Below, piece by piece: positions 4,669 through 5,836 of a DNA stretch of 5,836 bases; position 1 is the stretch's first letter; each line of letters begins with the position of its first letter. The translations under genes were made by a program, and so were the position numbers. The notes under the pieces were generated by a model that was not told the DNA's origin, made no database searches, and saw only the letters and a program-made list of their open reading frames with translations. Source of the stretch: Bacilli bacterium (GTDB lineage: Bacteria; Bacillota_I; Bacilli_A; RFN20; CAG-826). The stretch is taken from the NCBI GenBank assembly GCA_024693415.1, contig JAILKX010000027.1, positions 1 to 5,836 on the forward strand, in the 5' to 3' direction.

Positions 4669-4808
4669 TCGTCAACTTTAACCTAAGAATTCAAGAAACA
4701 ATCGATATACTCTTAGAAAATTTGGACACTGACAAAAATTCTTTAATTCCAGATTTCGAAAAATCGTCCAAAGATATCCCACAAATCTACTAATTAATAT
4801 TTCGTTTT

Positions 4809-4839
4809 CCCGATGGCGTCTTACCCCATCGGGTTTTTT
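4809..4839 (+). terminator. Intrinsic terminator downstream of the CvpA gene
   Basis: CCCGATGG (4809-4816) pairs perfectly with CCATCGGG (4826-4833) around a nine-base loop, followed by six T (4834-4839). It is unusually far (about 140 bases) from the preceding stop codon, so the transcript has a long AT-rich 3' untranslated region or an extra small RNA precedes it. Confidence 0.87.
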
Positions 4840-4859
4840 CTCATTTTCAATAGGCAATT

Positions 4860-4873
4860 TTTTCTATAGAAAA
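4860..4873. repeat. Perfect 14-base palindrome TTTTCTATAGAAAA upstream of the nrdD promoter
   Basis: The centre is about 25 bases before the -35 element of nrdD, a position suited to a regulator. It does not look like the NrdR box I recall (ACAC-AT-rich core-GTGT), nor like FNR or Rex sites. A function is not established. Confidence 0.35.
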
Positions 4874-4891
4874 GGCAGGTGAGCAAAGGGG

Positions 4892-4919
4892 TTGAAAATT
4901 CCGCTTCGATATTTATCAT
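4892..4919 (+). promoter_or_regulatory. Promoter of nrdD
   Basis: TTGAAA (-35, 4892-4897), a 16-base spacer and TATCAT (-10, 4914-4919); an overlapping CATAAT at 4917-4922 is an alternative with 19-base spacing. The expected transcription start near 4926 gives a leader of about 108 bases before the nrdD ATG. Confidence 0.6.
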
Positions 4920-4930
4920 AATGTCCGCAA

Positions 4931-5002
4931 GGCCTGAGGGAGGATCCTTGATAGACTCCGCATCAACCGATGCAGGTCGCTTTTGAAGCCCTCCTCAGGA
5001 CC
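4931..5002 (+). ncRNA. Structured nrdD leader: candidate three-way-junction cis-regulatory RNA
   Basis: P1 is CCTGAGG (4933-4939) with CCTCAGG (4993-4999), continued inward by AGG/CCT (4941-4943 with 4990-4992) past a bulged G and outward by GG/CC (4931-4932 with 5001-5002) past a bulged A. P2 is GAC/GTC (4954-4956 with 4976-4978) and C4958-G4975, with an unpaired T and a C-A mismatch, topped by GCATC-AACC-GATGC (4960-4973). P3 is GCTT-TTG-AAGC (4979-4989). P2, P3 and the P1 return strand abut without spare bases, and only the ten-base segment 4944-4953 is unpaired in the junction. It matches no riboswitch consensus that I recall. The fold was drawn by hand; function is inferred. Confidence 0.45.
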
Positions 5003-5033
5003 CAGGAAATCACGTAAATTCGAGGTAAGAAAC

Positions 5034-5836
5034 ATGCTGCAAGTCATCAAAAGGGACGGGACGCTCGTACCGTTCGATCTCAAGAAAATCGAAAGCGCTC
5101 TAAGCCGCGCTTTCGCCGCCGAGCACAAGGAAATCCCCAATGACGTTCTCGAGCTCCTTTCGCTCCGCGTCACCAGCGTCTTCAACGATAAGGTGAAGAA
5201 CGAATCCATCGGCGTCGAGGACATCCAGGATGCGGTCGAGATCGTCTTGATCCAGACCGGCTACATCGATGTCGCCAAGAGCTACATGGACTATCGCGGC
5301 AAGCACAGCGCCCTCCGCCAGGTCAAGAGCACCTCGCTCGACTTCAAGAAGGTCGTCGACTCCTACCTCCGCGTCGCCGACTGGCGCGTCAAGGAGAACT
5401 CCACCGTCACCTATTCCGTCGGCGGATTGATCCTTTCCAATTCCGGCGCCGTCACCGCCAACTATTGGCTCTCTGAGGTCTACGACAAGGAAATCGCCGA
5501 TGCCCACCGCAACGCCGACGTCCACATCCACGACCTTTCCATGCTCACCGGCTACTGCGCCGGCTGGAGCTTGAAGCAGCTCATCCAGCAGGGTTTGGGC
5601 GGCGTCCCCGGCAAGATCACCTCGGCTCCGGCGAAGCACCTCATGACCCTTTGCAACCAGATGGTCAACTTCCTCGGCATCATGCAGAACGAATGGGCCG
5701 GCGCTCAGGCATTCTCCTCCTTCGATACCTACCTCGCCCCGTTCGTCCGCGTCGACCACCTCTCCTATTCTGAGGTCAAGCAGTGCATCCAGTCGTTCAT
5801 CTTCGGCGTCAACACCCCGTCCCGCTGGGGCACCCA
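5034..5836 (+). CDS. nrdD: Anaerobic (class III) ribonucleoside-triphosphate reductase, N-terminal part
   Basis: NrdD reduces ribonucleoside triphosphates to deoxyribonucleotides under anaerobic conditions, using a glycyl radical installed by the SAM-dependent activase NrdG. The window holds the first 267 codons and is cut by its edge; full-length proteins have roughly 600-700 or more residues, so the glycyl-radical C-terminus and any nrdG lie beyond. Residues 1 to about 90 are an ATP-cone allosteric domain, starting VIKRDGTLVPFDLKKIESAL (4-23). The catalytic domain follows, with ENSTVTYSVGG (121-131), the VHIHDL (163-168) and GYCAGW (173-178) stretch, where Cys175 probably matches an active-site cysteine, NEWAGAQAFSSFDTYLAPF (219-237), and FGVNTPSRWG (257-266). 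ATG 5034 has GAGGT seven bases before the start. It has its own promoter and a structured leader. No frameshift is visible, and codon use is strongly C-ending. Confidence 0.96.
   Translation, partial: MLQVIKRDGTLVPFDLKKIESALSRAFAAEHKEIPNDVLELLSLRVTSVFNDKVKNESIGVEDIQDAVEIVLIQTGYIDVAKSYMDYRGKHSALRQVKSTSLDFKKVVDSYLRVADWRVKENSTVTYSVGGLILSNSGAVTANYWLSEVYDKEIADAHRNADVHIHDLSMLTGYCAGWSLKQLIQQGLGGVPGKITSAPAKHLMTLCNQMVNFLGIMQNEWAGAQAFSSFDTYLAPFVRVDHLSYSEVKQCIQSFIFGVNTPSRWGT

Larger units (their letters stand above)
4669..5033. other. Noncoding stretch between the CvpA gene and nrdD
   Basis: This 365-base gap has three parts. The first, 4669-4800, is very AT-rich, with no gene I can support and small hairpins such as GATTT-CGAA-AAATC (4752-4765). 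The second is a terminator at 4809-4839. The third, 4840-5033, carries a 14-base palindrome, the nrdD promoter and a structured leader. No small gene with a credible start and ribosome binding site was found in it. Confidence 0.6.

Noticed and set aside
4879..4986. A 35-codon open frame starting at GTG 4879 (or 21 codons from ATG 4921) overlapping the nrdD leader, as a possible upstream regulatory peptide
   Set aside because: Both starts lie at or before the predicted transcription start near 4926, neither has a good ribosome binding site, and the frame runs through the structured region in a way expected by chance.
5100..5759. A 219-codon open frame on the strand opposite nrdD, rich in Val, Gly and Asp
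   Set aside because: It mirrors the C-ending codons of nrdD, has no ribosome binding site or family similarity, and is fully explained by the coding strand.

Overview
The window carries seven protein-coding genes and no rRNA, tRNA, CRISPR array or insertion sequence that I can recognise. It looks like a chromosomal segment of an anaerobic or facultative bacterium of the Bacillota/Bacilli type. The pointers are strong AGGAGG-like ribosome binding sites on most genes, compact intrinsic terminators with T-tracts, an anaerobic (class III) ribonucleotide reductase, and a set of protein families common in that group. Genes are moderately GC-rich with a preference for C or G at third codon positions, while intergenic DNA is clearly AT-rich. 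UGA appears to be a true stop (the first gene ends in TGA inside a terminator), so a Mycoplasma-type code is unlikely. The placement is an inference from gene content, not a taxonomic assignment.

Layout. (1) 34-522 (+): a small P-loop kinase resembling the 5'-kinase domain of T4 polynucleotide kinase, ending in its own terminator. (2) 628-840 (-): a 70-residue DUF2188-type protein, convergent with the kinase. (3) 1071-1760 (+): a six-helix membrane protein with a glutamate-rich cytoplasmic tail, divergent from the DUF2188 gene across a 230-base spacer with two inverted repeats. A bidirectional terminator at 1798-1830 separates it from (4) 1898-2989 (-), a fusion of a tyrosine-phosphatase-like domain and a Nudix (Ap4A-hydrolase-like) domain. 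(5) 3073-3762 (-): the mechanosensitive channel MscL with an unusually long extracellular loop, lying upstream of the fusion gene and separated from it by a terminator. (6) 3931-4668 (+): a CvpA-family membrane protein, divergent from mscL. (7) 5034 to the window edge (+): the N-terminal part of nrdD, preceded by a 365-base noncoding stretch holding an AT-rich segment, a terminator, a promoter and a leader that folds on paper into a compact three-way junction.

Nearly every gene appears to be its own transcription unit, with a terminator or a divergent promoter between neighbours, so the genes are probably linked by position more than by a shared pathway. The loose themes are nucleotide and nucleic-acid phosphate chemistry (kinase, Nudix fusion, NrdD) and the cell envelope (MscL, CvpA, the six-helix protein). 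The observations most worth a second look are the structured nrdD leader, the two genes that lack a Shine-Dalgarno sequence but carry a TANAAT box exactly six bases before ATG (candidate leaderless mRNAs), the phosphatase-Nudix fusion, and the enlarged MscL loop.
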